Part shown: in pieces, positions 52,907-60,724 of the stretch
Layout: the number at the start of each line of letters is the position of its first letter
How positions within the stretch are numbered: the stretch's first letter is position 1
Assembly (NCBI GenBank): GCA_014860805.1
Contig: JACZJB010000056.1
Span: forward strand, 1 to 64,000
Direction: 5' to 3'
DNA length: 64,000 nucleotides
Source of the DNA: Anaerolineales bacterium
GTDB lineage: Bacteria > Chloroflexota > Anaerolineae > Anaerolineales > Villigracilaceae
The notes under the pieces: model-generated
What the model saw: the letters and a program-made list of their open reading frames with translations, nothing else
Told to the model about the DNA's origin: nothing
Database searches by the model: none
Translations under genes and position numbers: made by a program

Positions 52907-53894
52907 ATTTTTGAAATGGATGAAAAGGATGTTGACCGGATTGTTGATCTTCGTATTGGTCTTGGTTGCGTTGACCTGGGTGGCTGGAAGCATTGCCAAG
53001 AACAGCCTCGCCGCGCAATACCCCGCGCCCGGAAAGTTGGTGGATGTTGGCGGATACCGCATGCACATCCATTGCATCGGTGAAGGCAGCCCCGCTGTGG
53101 TGATGGAAGCAGGCTTGAACGACTTTTCCGTGCAATGGTCTGCAGTGCAGGCGGAGATCGGTCAGTTCGCGAGAGTCTGCGTGTATGACCGGGCAGGCTT
53201 CGGGTGGAGTGAGGCGAGTCCGCATCCGCGTACGGTGGAGACGATGGTGAGCGAGTTACATACTTTGCTTCAGAATGCAGAGGTGGAAGCTCCGTATGTG
53301 ATGGTCGGTCATTCCTTTGGTGGGATTGTGGTGCGGGAATTTACGCATCAATATCCGAACGAAGTGGCCGGCATGCTGTTGGTGGACTCAGCGCATGAAC
53401 AGCATTTTGTGCGCATCCCTGCCTTTGCCACATTGACGGAAGCAATGGCGAGCCAGTTTAAGTTGTTTGCCACGCTTAATTCGTTTGGGATCATGGCTTT
53501 ATCCCCCGCACAAATCCCTGCACGCGGATTGGAAGGCGAAGCGCTTGAACAGTATCGCGCCCTGCTGGCAACGACAGATTACTTCAATACAGCTGTGATC
53601 GAGTCTTCATCTTTCCTGGCAGAGTTCGGGAATGGTCCAATTCAAAAATTGAAAAGCCTTGGCAACTTACCCCTGATTGTGTTGACGCGCGGCTTGCCCG
53701 ACTCGTTACCCATCCTTTCGGAGCAGGAAAACGCTCAATACGATGCGACCTGGCACCAATTGCAATTTGAGCTGGTTGGCTTGTCTTCAAATAGCAAGCA
53801 AGTCATGGCACAGCACAGCGGACATTACATCCAATTGGATGAACCGAATTTAGTCGTCGATGCGGTTCGTGAATTAGTTGATAACAAAAAATAA
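52899..53894 (+). CDS. Membrane-anchored alpha/beta hydrolase
   Basis: A 331-residue hydrolase with an N-terminal anchor (LTGLLIFVLVLVALTWVAGS), conserved MHIHCIGEGSPAVVMEAG strand and nucleophile motif MVGHSFGGIVVREFTHQYP. The His comes from AQHSGHYIQLDEP. Co-translated with the cupin. The VCVYDRAGFGWSE segment is typical of epoxide-hydrolase/haloalkane-dehalogenase-like families; substrate unknown. Confidence 0.9.
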   Translation: MSKFLKWMKRMLTGLLIFVLVLVALTWVAGSIAKNSLAAQYPAPGKLVDVGGYRMHIHCIGEGSPAVVMEAGLNDFSVQWSAVQAEIGQFARVCVYDRAGFGWSEASPHPRTVETMVSELHTLLQNAEVEAPYVMVGHSFGGIVVREFTHQYPNEVAGMLLVDSAHEQHFVRIPAFATLTEAMASQFKLFATLNSFGIMALSPAQIPARGLEGEALEQYRALLATTDYFNTAVIESSSFLAEFGNGPIQKLKSLGNLPLIVLTRGLPDSLPILSEQENAQYDATWHQLQFELVGLSSNSKQVMAQHSGHYIQLDEPNLVVDAVRELVDNKK

Positions 53895-53906
53895 AAGGAG
53901 ACTCTT

Positions 53907-54572
53907 ATGTTTGCTGGACATTTAGCTGCTGGTTTGGTTCTTAAGAAAATGGAACGACGGATCAATTTAGGCTGGCTGTTCTTCGCCGCCCTGTTCCATG
54001 ATTTTCTGCTCGGCATTCTCGTGCTGGCTGGTCTGGAGCAGATCCACATCCCCGCGAACTTCGCGCAGACACATTACCTGACCTTTACCTTCCCATATTC
54101 GCACGGGCTGACTGCTTCGATCATCTGGTCCTTGCTGGGTTTCGCCATCACCTACGCCGTTCTACCACGTTGGTCAAGCAAGGAGCGTAAGCAGGCAGGC
54201 TTGGCGATCGCATTGGCAATCTTCTCACATTTTGTTCTGGATTGGTTCGTCCACATCCCTGAGATGCCTTTGCTCGGCGAGAACTCTCCAAAACTTGGAT
54301 TAAGTCTCTGGAATAACCTTCCGCTCGCGCTCGGACTTGAAGTTGGTCTGGTCCTCATCGGCTTTGTCTACTACCTGAGCATGGTCAAGCCCAAAACGAA
54401 CCTTGCGAAGTATGGCATCGCAGTCCTCATGCTTTTGGTCACTGTGTTGACGGTCACAGGGCAACTATTCTCCGAAACCCCTCCCCCCGCAAACGGCGCC
54501 GCCATGTCGTGGATATTTCAACCCTTCCTTCTCTGCGGACTGGCATATTGGTTCGACCGAAAGGAAAAGTAA
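53907..54572 (+). CDS. YdjM/DUF457-like membrane metal-dependent hydrolase
   Basis: A 221-residue, about five-helix protein. The histidine/aspartate pattern (FAALFHDFLLGI, FPYSHGLTASI, FSHFVLDWFVHIPEMPL) is the DUF457/YdjM signature. Such proteins are annotated as membrane-bound metal-dependent hydrolases; true function unknown. Twelve bp after the hydrolase gene, in the cupin operon. Confidence 0.8.
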   Translation: MFAGHLAAGLVLKKMERRINLGWLFFAALFHDFLLGILVLAGLEQIHIPANFAQTHYLTFTFPYSHGLTASIIWSLLGFAITYAVLPRWSSKERKQAGLAIALAIFSHFVLDWFVHIPEMPLLGENSPKLGLSLWNNLPLALGLEVGLVLIGFVYYLSMVKPKTNLAKYGIAVLMLLVTVLTVTGQLFSETPPPANGAAMSWIFQPFLLCGLAYWFDRKEK

Positions 54573-54641
54573 CCAAATAGAGATATGTTCTTCACCTGCC
54601 ATTTAATCGTATTCAAAAAACTTTAGAAAAGGAAAAACATA

Positions 54642-55520
54642 ATGTCGACTTCAGTTTTGACCGCAAATAAAACCAGTTCCAACTCACTGGCATCAAAGTA
54701 TCCGATCCTCCTGTTTATCTTTCTTGCGTACGCACTGACCTGGCCCTTTTTCATCCTGGAAGTGATGGTGTCGTATGAGATGCTGCCTTTCGAACTCCCC
54801 ATGCCGCTCATGATCCTTCAGGGATTTATGCCAGGCTTGGCAGCCGTGATCGTCACTGGCTTGATCTCAGGGAAGGCAGGCATTCGAGCCTTGCTCAGTA
54901 AACTCCTGATCGCTCGAGTCGGTTTTCGATGGTACACCTTTGCGATCTTCAGCCTGGCGGCTGTCTGTGTAACTGCGATTGCCCTGAATAATCTATTTGG
55001 CACGTCTATTGCCCCGTTTCTCTCGACCAAAATGCCGCCTTTTTCTGGACCGATCGAATTGTTGATCAATATCGTGGTGCTCCTGATCTTCTCAGCCATT
55101 TTCAATAGTGAAGAAATTGGCTGGCGTGGTTTTGCCCTGCCTCGGTTGCAGTCAAAGTACAACGCTTTTACATCCAGCTTGATCCTCAGCATTCCCTGGC
55201 TGTTTTTTCACCTGCCGCTCTTCTTCAAGCTGGGTTCATCGCAGGCAGACTCCTCTTTCATCGGCTATGGAATCGGGATCATTGCCCAAACGGTGATCTT
55301 CACATGGATGTACAACAATACACGCGGAAGTGTCCTGCTTGCCACTTTGCTTCATGCCTCTTCAAACACATGGACACAGATCTTTTCGATCAACAGTGAA
55401 GGCACCAATCAATTTCTTGCCTGGATGATGACTCTTGTGCTTGTGGTCATTGCGGTGATCGTAAATCTGATATCCGGCGCTGAAAACCTCTCTCGAAAGA
55501 ATCAAAGAATTCAAGAGTAA
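54642..55520 (+). CDS. CPBP-family intramembrane protease
   Basis: A 292-residue membrane protein with complete motifs: SEEIGWRGFALPRL, WLFFHLPLFF and HASSNTWTQI. It is closely related to the CPBP protein at 56808 (shared KAGIRALLSKLLIARVGFRW-like segment: GIR...R VGFRWY). The two flank a serine hydrolase and are best explained by tandem duplication. Confidence 0.88.
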   Translation: MSTSVLTANKTSSNSLASKYPILLFIFLAYALTWPFFILEVMVSYEMLPFELPMPLMILQGFMPGLAAVIVTGLISGKAGIRALLSKLLIARVGFRWYTFAIFSLAAVCVTAIALNNLFGTSIAPFLSTKMPPFSGPIELLINIVVLLIFSAIFNSEEIGWRGFALPRLQSKYNAFTSSLILSIPWLFFHLPLFFKLGSSQADSSFIGYGIGIIAQTVIFTWMYNNTRGSVLLATLLHASSNTWTQIFSINSEGTNQFLAWMMTLVLVVIAVIVNLISGAENLSRKNQRIQE

Positions 55521-55530
55521 CGTAATCGAA

Positions 55531-55592
55531 GGGGACGGTCACTTTTGCGAAACATCCCGTAGCATAGTGGAGTGGGCAAAGTGACCGTCCCC
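55531..55592. repeat. Inverted repeat with GACGGTCAC core
   Basis: GGGGACGGTCACTTTTGC (55531-55548) faces GCAAAGTGACCGTCCCC (55576-55592), one-base bulge, 27-nt loop, in the gap between CPBP and serine-hydrolase genes. The core GACGGTCAC is shared with the palindrome at 17672-17707. The wording resembles the GGGGACGGTCAC-type REP elements associated in other bacteria with Y1 (REP-associated tyrosine) transposases. Confidence 0.85.
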
Positions 55593-55609
55593 TGACTTGA
55601 AAGGTAAAA

Positions 55610-56794
55610 ATGAAAAGGCAAGCCATGTTGATTCTCTTTATTGTTTTCCTTATTGGTTTAACTTTATACACTTTCACTCCTCACGTTCCACCTGTTCCAA
55701 AAGAAGTTGAAAGCGTCCCTAAAATGGAAGCCTATTTGAATCGATTGACCGCTTCGGGAAACCCGCCCGGCTTATCCGTGGTCGTAGTCAGGGATGGCAA
55801 AATCATTTACAACAATGCCTTTGGGGTCGCGGACGGTCCGCGCAACATCAAAGCCACGCCGGAAACCGTTTATCACTGGTGGTCAATGACCAAGATCCCT
55901 ACCGCCATTGCCATCATGCAGTTGCAGGAAAAGGGGAAATTAAGTCTCGATGACGAGGTCACCAAACATCTGCCTTGGTTCAAAGTTACCTATCCATCGA
56001 ATGATAGCCCAGCCATCACCATTCGTCACCTGATGCAGCATACATCCGGGCTGCCCAATCCTGTCCCTGCCATGATCGGTTGGGTTCACTACGATGACGT
56101 GACGCCGAATCAAACCGAAGTGCTGAAAAAATATCTACCGACTTTCAACAAGGTTAAATTCGAACCTGGTTCACAGGCAGCATATGGCAATCTGAATTAC
56201 ATGGTCCTGGGTGCTGTGATCGAAGCTGCATCCGGGCAAACTTATGAAGAATATATTGTTGAGAATATTTTGGCACCGCTTGGCATGAACCAAACGAATT
56301 TCATCTATACCCTTGAGATGTCCGTACATGAAGCGGCAGGCAGCATCCCTCTTGTCCATTTTTTTACGCCACTATTGCCAACCCTTCTGGACACGAACGC
56401 ACTCATCCGCGAACGAGAAGGCAAACTGCTTTGGTTAAATCGCGTGTACATCGAAGCGACACCATCTACCGGCTTGATCGGATCCGCGCCGGATGCCGCA
56501 AAGTTGATGATCGCATATCTCAATCGCGGCACACTTAACGGACAGCTGATCCTGTCTCCCCAATCCATTGCCACGCTGACAAATACTCCACCCATCAACG
56601 GGCGCGGACTTGGCTGGGCAGTGAGCGAATCAGATGGAGAACGCTACCTCGAACACGGCGGAGGCGGTCCTGGTTTCGCCACCACGATGCGGCTTTATCC
56701 CGAAAGCGGGATAGGCATTGCCATCCTCACCAATGGCACTGACCTGAACCGCGATGATCTCGCCGATTTATTCAAAAGGATAAACTATCAATAA
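55610..56794 (+). CDS. Beta-lactamase-like serine hydrolase, membrane-anchored
   Basis: A 394-residue class-C-like serine hydrolase. The N-terminal helix ILFIVFLIGLTLYTF is an uncleaved anchor or signal. Motifs: SMTKIPTAIAIMQ (SxxK), YGNLNYMVLGA (YxN) and YLEHGGGGPGFAT (HGG). Likely extracytoplasmic. Flanked by two CPBP proteases, with the remnant of a second copy at 57679. Members act as esterases or D-peptidases. Confidence 0.88.
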   Translation: MKRQAMLILFIVFLIGLTLYTFTPHVPPVPKEVESVPKMEAYLNRLTASGNPPGLSVVVVRDGKIIYNNAFGVADGPRNIKATPETVYHWWSMTKIPTAIAIMQLQEKGKLSLDDEVTKHLPWFKVTYPSNDSPAITIRHLMQHTSGLPNPVPAMIGWVHYDDVTPNQTEVLKKYLPTFNKVKFEPGSQAAYGNLNYMVLGAVIEAASGQTYEEYIVENILAPLGMNQTNFIYTLEMSVHEAAGSIPLVHFFTPLLPTLLDTNALIREREGKLLWLNRVYIEATPSTGLIGSAPDAAKLMIAYLNRGTLNGQLILSPQSIATLTNTPPINGRGLGWAVSESDGERYLEHGGGGPGFATTMRLYPESGIGIAILTNGTDLNRDDLADLFKRINYQ

Positions 56795-56807
56795 AAGGAT
56801 TAATAAT

Positions 56808-57653
56808 ATGTCTGTAAATACCTCTTCAACGGAAAACCGAATCATTTCTTTTATAAAACAAAACCCATTGATTTCGATATACATCATCATGTTCACGATA
56901 GCCTGGTCGGTCATGATTCCGCAAGCGTTGTACGCACAAGGAATCATATCAGTTCAGCTTCCTGGAATCCTTGAGATCTTTATAGGCTGGTCTCCGGCGA
57001 TTGCTGCTTTGATCGTCTATGGTGTACTGGCAGGGCGAACTGGCATTCGGGAAATCTTCGGTCGCTTCTTGATCTGGAGAGTCGGATTCCGATGGTACTT
57101 TATTGGAATATTCCTGCTGGCAGTCATCATTCTCGGTGGCATCGGTCTGCATGTACTGTTTGGCGGCGCGAGGCCAGTCATCCCAGCGGCAGGCAAACCT
57201 TTATGGGAAGTTGCCGTAACCGTTCTCGTCTTTTTACTGTTGCTTTCCCTGTTCAACACGGAGGAGATCGTTTGGCGGGGCATTGCCATCCCGCGCCTTC
57301 GAGATCGATTTGGAATGCTGGTTACAGTTCTTCTCATTGCCATTCCCGAAGTCATCCTCCATCTGCCCTTATTTTGGGACACGTCCATTCCGTTCTATCA
57401 AACCGTTGGTATATACTGGTTCTCTGCCTTCTCGATTGCCATGGTGGTTATCTACGTATACGTTTTCAACATGACGAAAGGAAGTCTGATCATCGTAACA
57501 CTCTTGCATGCCTCACAAAATGCCTGGTCCACCCTGCTTTCAGATAACAGCGCCCGACCTTTCCATTTCACCGTTGCCTTGGCGTGGGTGATTGCTCTTA
57601 TCTTAATTGTGGCTACGCGCAGTCATCTGGGGCATCAAAGAGACAAGGAATAA
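56808..57653 (+). CDS. CPBP-family intramembrane protease (paralogue of 54642)
   Basis: A 281-residue membrane protein: TEEIVWRGIAIPRL, VILHLPLFWDT, HASQNAWSTLL. The segment GIREIFGRFLIWRVGFRWY aligns with GIRALLSKLLIARVGFRWY in the 54642 protein. Start 13 bp after the hydrolase stop, with AAAGGATTAATA upstream. Confidence 0.88.
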   Translation: MSVNTSSTENRIISFIKQNPLISIYIIMFTIAWSVMIPQALYAQGIISVQLPGILEIFIGWSPAIAALIVYGVLAGRTGIREIFGRFLIWRVGFRWYFIGIFLLAVIILGGIGLHVLFGGARPVIPAAGKPLWEVAVTVLVFLLLLSLFNTEEIVWRGIAIPRLRDRFGMLVTVLLIAIPEVILHLPLFWDTSIPFYQTVGIYWFSAFSIAMVVIYVYVFNMTKGSLIIVTLLHASQNAWSTLLSDNSARPFHFTVALAWVIALILIVATRSHLGHQRDKE

Positions 57654-57678
57654 AGAGTACACACCATCCCTACTGACA

Positions 57679-57780
57679 GGATGCAGCAAAGTTGATGATG
57701 ACATATCTCAACCGAGCCGTTCTTAATAGAGAGTTGATCCTACAATCCAAAACGATTTCTACACTGACGAATACTCTACT
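57679..57780 (+). pseudogene. Fragment of a duplicated serine hydrolase
   Basis: The frame DAAKLMMTYLNRAVLNRELI then LQSKTISTLTNT aligns over about 100 bp with DAAKLMIAYLNRGTLNGQLI of the 55610 gene. No flanking hydrolase sequence remains. The order CPBP, hydrolase, CPBP, hydrolase fragment suggests decay of the second half of a tandem duplication. Confidence 0.75.
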
Positions 57781-57782
57781 CG

Positions 57783-57921
57783 CCTATCATGATCTTCAGG
57801 CGCTATTGCAGCGCCTCTGCCAAGTACGTGAACTGGATCGCTTAACTATCCCGCCAGATCTGCGATGGTACGCGCTCACTTGAGAATGCGATGATAGGCG
57901 CGCACTGACAGATTGAGTTAC
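57783..57921 (-). pseudogene. Decayed 3' end of a comM/yifB-like gene, copy 2
   Basis: On the minus strand it reads LNLSVRAYHRILK, stop, ARTIADLAG, stop, then after frameshifts LAEALQ: the ComM/YifB C-terminus. It aligns with copy 1 (32010-32146) along its whole length, including the end CTATCATGATCTTC. The copies are in the same orientation, about 25.8 kb apart. The rest of 57654-58148 holds the hydrolase fragment and one terminator, no gene. Confidence 0.72.
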
Positions 57922-57970
57922 TTCAATCGACAGATATCAAAAGCGGAATGATCGTTTAAGGGAATTGTTG

Positions 57971-58019
57971 AAAAACCCAAAAAGCACCCCTATAGACAGG
58001 GGTGCTTTTTGGGTTTTTT
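57971..58019 (+). terminator. Strong bidirectional rho-independent terminator
   Basis: A 20-bp perfect stem, AAAAACCCAAAAAGCACCCC (57971-57990), with loop TATAGACA and its complement at 57999-58018. A T-run follows on the plus strand, and a T-rich 3' arm follows on the minus strand too. It separates the plus-strand CPBP/hydrolase genes from the minus-strand respiratory cluster. Confidence 0.92.
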
Positions 58020-58148
58020 CTCTGTTTAGCAGATATAAAATTTTGTTGTCTGAATTTATATCCGTATAAAATGATATATTCACTCTGGACAGATTTGATT
58101 GCGGTTGTAAGAAAGGCATCTCTCTTTATGCAAGCATTAATTTGTCAA

Positions 58149-58850
58149 TCAATACTGTAAAGTTTTATATTGAGATTTCAACAAGGATATTTTCTTGACG
58201 ATTCCAGTATCGGACAATCGAACAAGGTATCCTACGCCACTTAATACAAGTGTGAAACCGACAAGCGTCATTGTCGTGTTAAACGCATCTGCATAATTAA
58301 TATTGCCCCAGGTATGTGTGGAAGACATTGTATACTGAATTGTGAGCGTGAATACCCCAAGCAGGATCGCCGCTGAACCGCCCGCCAAGCGGTTGCCATT
58401 GTTTTTACCGTTTTCGAAGTTGACGCCATTCCAAAGATACGGAATACGGAAAAGAAGAAAAACGACCAACGTCGCTAATGTTGTGTATACAACAGCGTCC
58501 ACTGGCATGGAACTTCCACGTAGCATGCGTGAGATATAGATATGAACGAAACCGACGACAACGCCTGCCGTCAGCACGTATAACGCATTACGGTAGGATT
58601 TGTCTGTACCCTTGACAAGCATGATCGTAGCGCGGATGCCGTATACTCCGATGGCAATTCCTGATAAAACAAAAAGAATATATAGCCATTGGAGTTTTGC
58701 CAGCGGAGCCATGCTTTCTCCAAATCCGGTTGGGTTGAATGCGGCGCAAGATGTGCCGATTCCGCCGAGGAGAGTGAAACCACCCGTGAAGGCCATCAGA
58801 AGAATGCCGATGAAGCGCAAGGTTTTTGCAAAAAAACTATTGTTGGACAT
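58149..58850 (-). CDS. Six-helix membrane protein of unknown function
   Basis: A 233-residue protein: FAKTLRFIGILLMAFTGGFT opens the first helix, followed by Cys-containing GGIGTSCAAFNPTGFG. About six hydrophobic segments, no catalytic motif. Last gene of the minus-strand run with the heme synthase, SUMF1 protein and oxidase-like protein, so it probably belongs to the same respiratory system. Confidence 0.75.
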   Translation of the reverse strand: MSNNSFFAKTLRFIGILLMAFTGGFTLLGGIGTSCAAFNPTGFGESMAPLAKLQWLYILFVLSGIAIGVYGIRATIMLVKGTDKSYRNALYVLTAGVVVGFVHIYISRMLRGSSMPVDAVVYTTLATLVVFLLFRIPYLWNGVNFENGKNNGNRLAGGSAAILLGVFTLTIQYTMSSTHTWGNINYADAFNTTMTLVGFTLVLSGVGYLVRLSDTGIVKKISLLKSQYKTLQY

Positions 58851-58869
58851 TATGTGCTCCTTTCAAAAT

Positions 58870-58886
58870 AAAGACCTGAGGTCTTT
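58870..58886. repeat. Short palindrome AAAGACC-TGA-GGTCTTT
   Basis: A 17-bp hairpin between the membrane-protein gene and the prenyltransferase gene, related to AGACCTGACAGGTCT at 36833-36847. Confidence 0.65.
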
Positions 58887-58908
58887 GAGTCTTTTAGCGG
58901 GACGCTAC

Positions 58909-59772
58909 TTATATTGATTCGATCACAACCAAGATCATTGCGGCAAGCATATACACCGACGCGTATTTGAATAGACCAAAGTTCACACGCTCCGATGGGT
59001 GGAAGACGACGGCAAAGGAGAGCAGGAGTAGACCCGCGGATAACGCGCCAAGCAAGCGCAGAAAGCCCCAGGCCATGCCGATGCCAACGCTCGCGACGAT
59101 CATGGATAATGCGGCGAGGATAGATGATATCGTAATGGTGGCTCGCGTTACAGCCATCCCGTAGGTGGAGGGAAAAGTTGGGATACAGGCTGTGGCGTAG
59201 TCTTTGGCATACTTCATGCTGAAAGTGAGGGTGTGGGTGGGAATCCAGAAGAGAATACCGAGGGCAAGAGTCAGACCGATCCAATCCACATTGCCAAGAC
59301 CGAGTGTGCGTCCTGCCAGAATGGGCATGGCTCCTGAAACGCCGCCCCAGATGATGCTCCAAGCGGTGCGGCGTTTGAGCCAGATGGAATACACGATCAC
59401 ATCGAAGAAGAGTCCCGCAAAGACGATCAGCCCGTAAATTGTGTCGATTATCGCCGCCCAGCCAACACCGAGTACCGACAAGATCAAGCCAAGCCATAAG
59501 ACCTCGTTGTCGCTCACCAGACCTGAAGAAGTGGCGCGTTGTTTTGTGCGTCCCATTTTGGCGTCGATGTCACAATCCCACCACATGTTGAGCACTGTAC
59601 TCCCTGCAATTGCAAGAAAGAGACTGCCAGCCGTGCCGAGAAGCGCCCCAATGTTGAACACGGGACAGCGCGCGCTCATGTAACCAGCCAGCCCTGTAGC
59701 AAGTAACAGTCCAGTTTGCAGCGGTTTGATAAGTGGCAGGTATAGGCGAATTTTTTCAACAAGGATGGACAT
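58909..59772 (-). CDS. ctaB: Heme O synthase-like prenyltransferase (UbiA family)
   Basis: A 287-residue, eight- or nine-helix UbiA-family enzyme. The first Asp-rich motif NMWWDCDIDAKMGRTKQR (N-x3-D-x3-D) and the second segment WLKRRTAWSIIWGGVSGAMP fit protoheme IX farnesyltransferase, which converts heme B to heme O. The location next to a heme-copper-oxidase-like gene supports this. A different aromatic prenyltransferase is a minor alternative. Confidence 0.87.
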   Translation of the reverse strand: MSILVEKIRLYLPLIKPLQTGLLLATGLAGYMSARCPVFNIGALLGTAGSLFLAIAGSTVLNMWWDCDIDAKMGRTKQRATSSGLVSDNEVLWLGLILSVLGVGWAAIIDTIYGLIVFAGLFFDVIVYSIWLKRRTAWSIIWGGVSGAMPILAGRTLGLGNVDWIGLTLALGILFWIPTHTLTFSMKYAKDYATACIPTFPSTYGMAVTRATITISSILAALSMIVASVGIGMAWGFLRLLGALSAGLLLLSFAVVFHPSERVNFGLFKYASVYMLAAMILVVIESI

Positions 59773-59824
59773 TGGAACTCCTAGGACGGGGTTGGAGCGT
59801 GGCGGCTGCTCCTCAAGCTCCCAA

Positions 59825-60724
59825 TTACTTCACACAGCGGAAGCCGACACCCGGGCTGAAATACATGGGCGGGGCGCTGTTGCGGACCCAGACGCGCAAG
59901 TCCATATCATAGGTATCTTTCGATCCGCCGTGCATGAGGCGGTCGCTAAAGCCCTCCTGTGGCTGGACATCGCCGATCCATTGCCAGACATTGCCAGCCA
60001 TGTCATAGAGCCCGTAGGGAGAGGCGGAGTCGAGCGTGGTGTAGCCGTTGTAGGTCTTGCCGTTGTAGAAACCGACGGGACTTGTGCGCGAGCCAAACGA
60101 TGACATATCTTCAAACGGGTCGCGGCTGGAATAGAAGTTGGCGTTTTCACGGGCAATCTCATCGCCCCAGGGGAAGGGACGATCATCCTCGCCGCGCGCG
60201 GCTTTGGTCCATTCTTTTTCGGATGGAAGGCGGTGGCTGTAGTATTCACAATAACCCCACGCGCCAAACCATGTGACCATCGTCATCGGATGGTTCTCGT
60301 ATCCTTTCTGGACCGTGAAGCGGATTCCGTCATATTTGATTCTCTGTGACGGGTCGTCGAGAGGAATGTATTGCCAGTCGCCCGCTTTGATTTCGATCTC
60401 ATGATTGATGCTGTTAAATGGGTCGCCAGGATAGTAGCCGAGCACGGAGGCGCCTTCGATCTTAAGCGTGCCATCCGCGACGGCTGCGTTAAGATAATCC
60501 GCGTATTGTTGGGTGGTTACGTCCGTGACCATGATTTCGTACGCGTCGGTGGATTCGATATCCTCGTGCTGGCCGAAGTAAAACTCTCCAGCAGGGATTT
60601 GCGCCCAGGCGGTCGGGTCAATGCCCGTGTCGTAGGCGGGAATCGGAGCGTTCAAATCTACGGGGGCGCACGAGGCGAGTAGCGCAGCAACCAGGATGAA
60701 GGGCAGGAGGAAGCGGTTCTTCAT
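59825..60724 (-). CDS. SUMF1/formylglycine-type-domain lipoprotein (NirV-like)
   Basis: A 299-residue lipoprotein: MKNRFLLPFILVAALLASCA has a lipobox Cys at about 19. The body is an FGE-sulfatase fold: VTTQQYADYLN, HPMTMVTWFGAWGYCEYYSH, LPSEKEWTKAARG, GLYDMAGNVWQWIGD and PGVGFRCVK. The region MHGGSKDTYDMDLRVWVRNS lacks the FGE active-site cysteines, so it is not a sulfatase activator. NirV proteins of this fold accompany nitrite reductases; that analogy is an inference. ATG overlaps the oxidase-like stop (ATGA). Confidence 0.88.
   Translation of the reverse strand: MKNRFLLPFILVAALLASCAPVDLNAPIPAYDTGIDPTAWAQIPAGEFYFGQHEDIESTDAYEIMVTDVTTQQYADYLNAAVADGTLKIEGASVLGYYPGDPFNSINHEIEIKAGDWQYIPLDDPSQRIKYDGIRFTVQKGYENHPMTMVTWFGAWGYCEYYSHRLPSEKEWTKAARGEDDRPFPWGDEIARENANFYSSRDPFEDMSSFGSRTSPVGFYNGKTYNGYTTLDSASPYGLYDMAGNVWQWIGDVQPQEGFSDRLMHGGSKDTYDMDLRVWVRNSAPPMYFSPGVGFRCVK

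Noticed and set aside
45723-58110. Two 21-bp near-matches, CAGATTCGATTGCGGTTATAA (shortened) at 45723 and CAGATTTGATTGCGGTT at 58090
   Set aside because: Two mismatches in 21 bp are expected about once by chance in 64 kb on both strands, and the flanks do not match.
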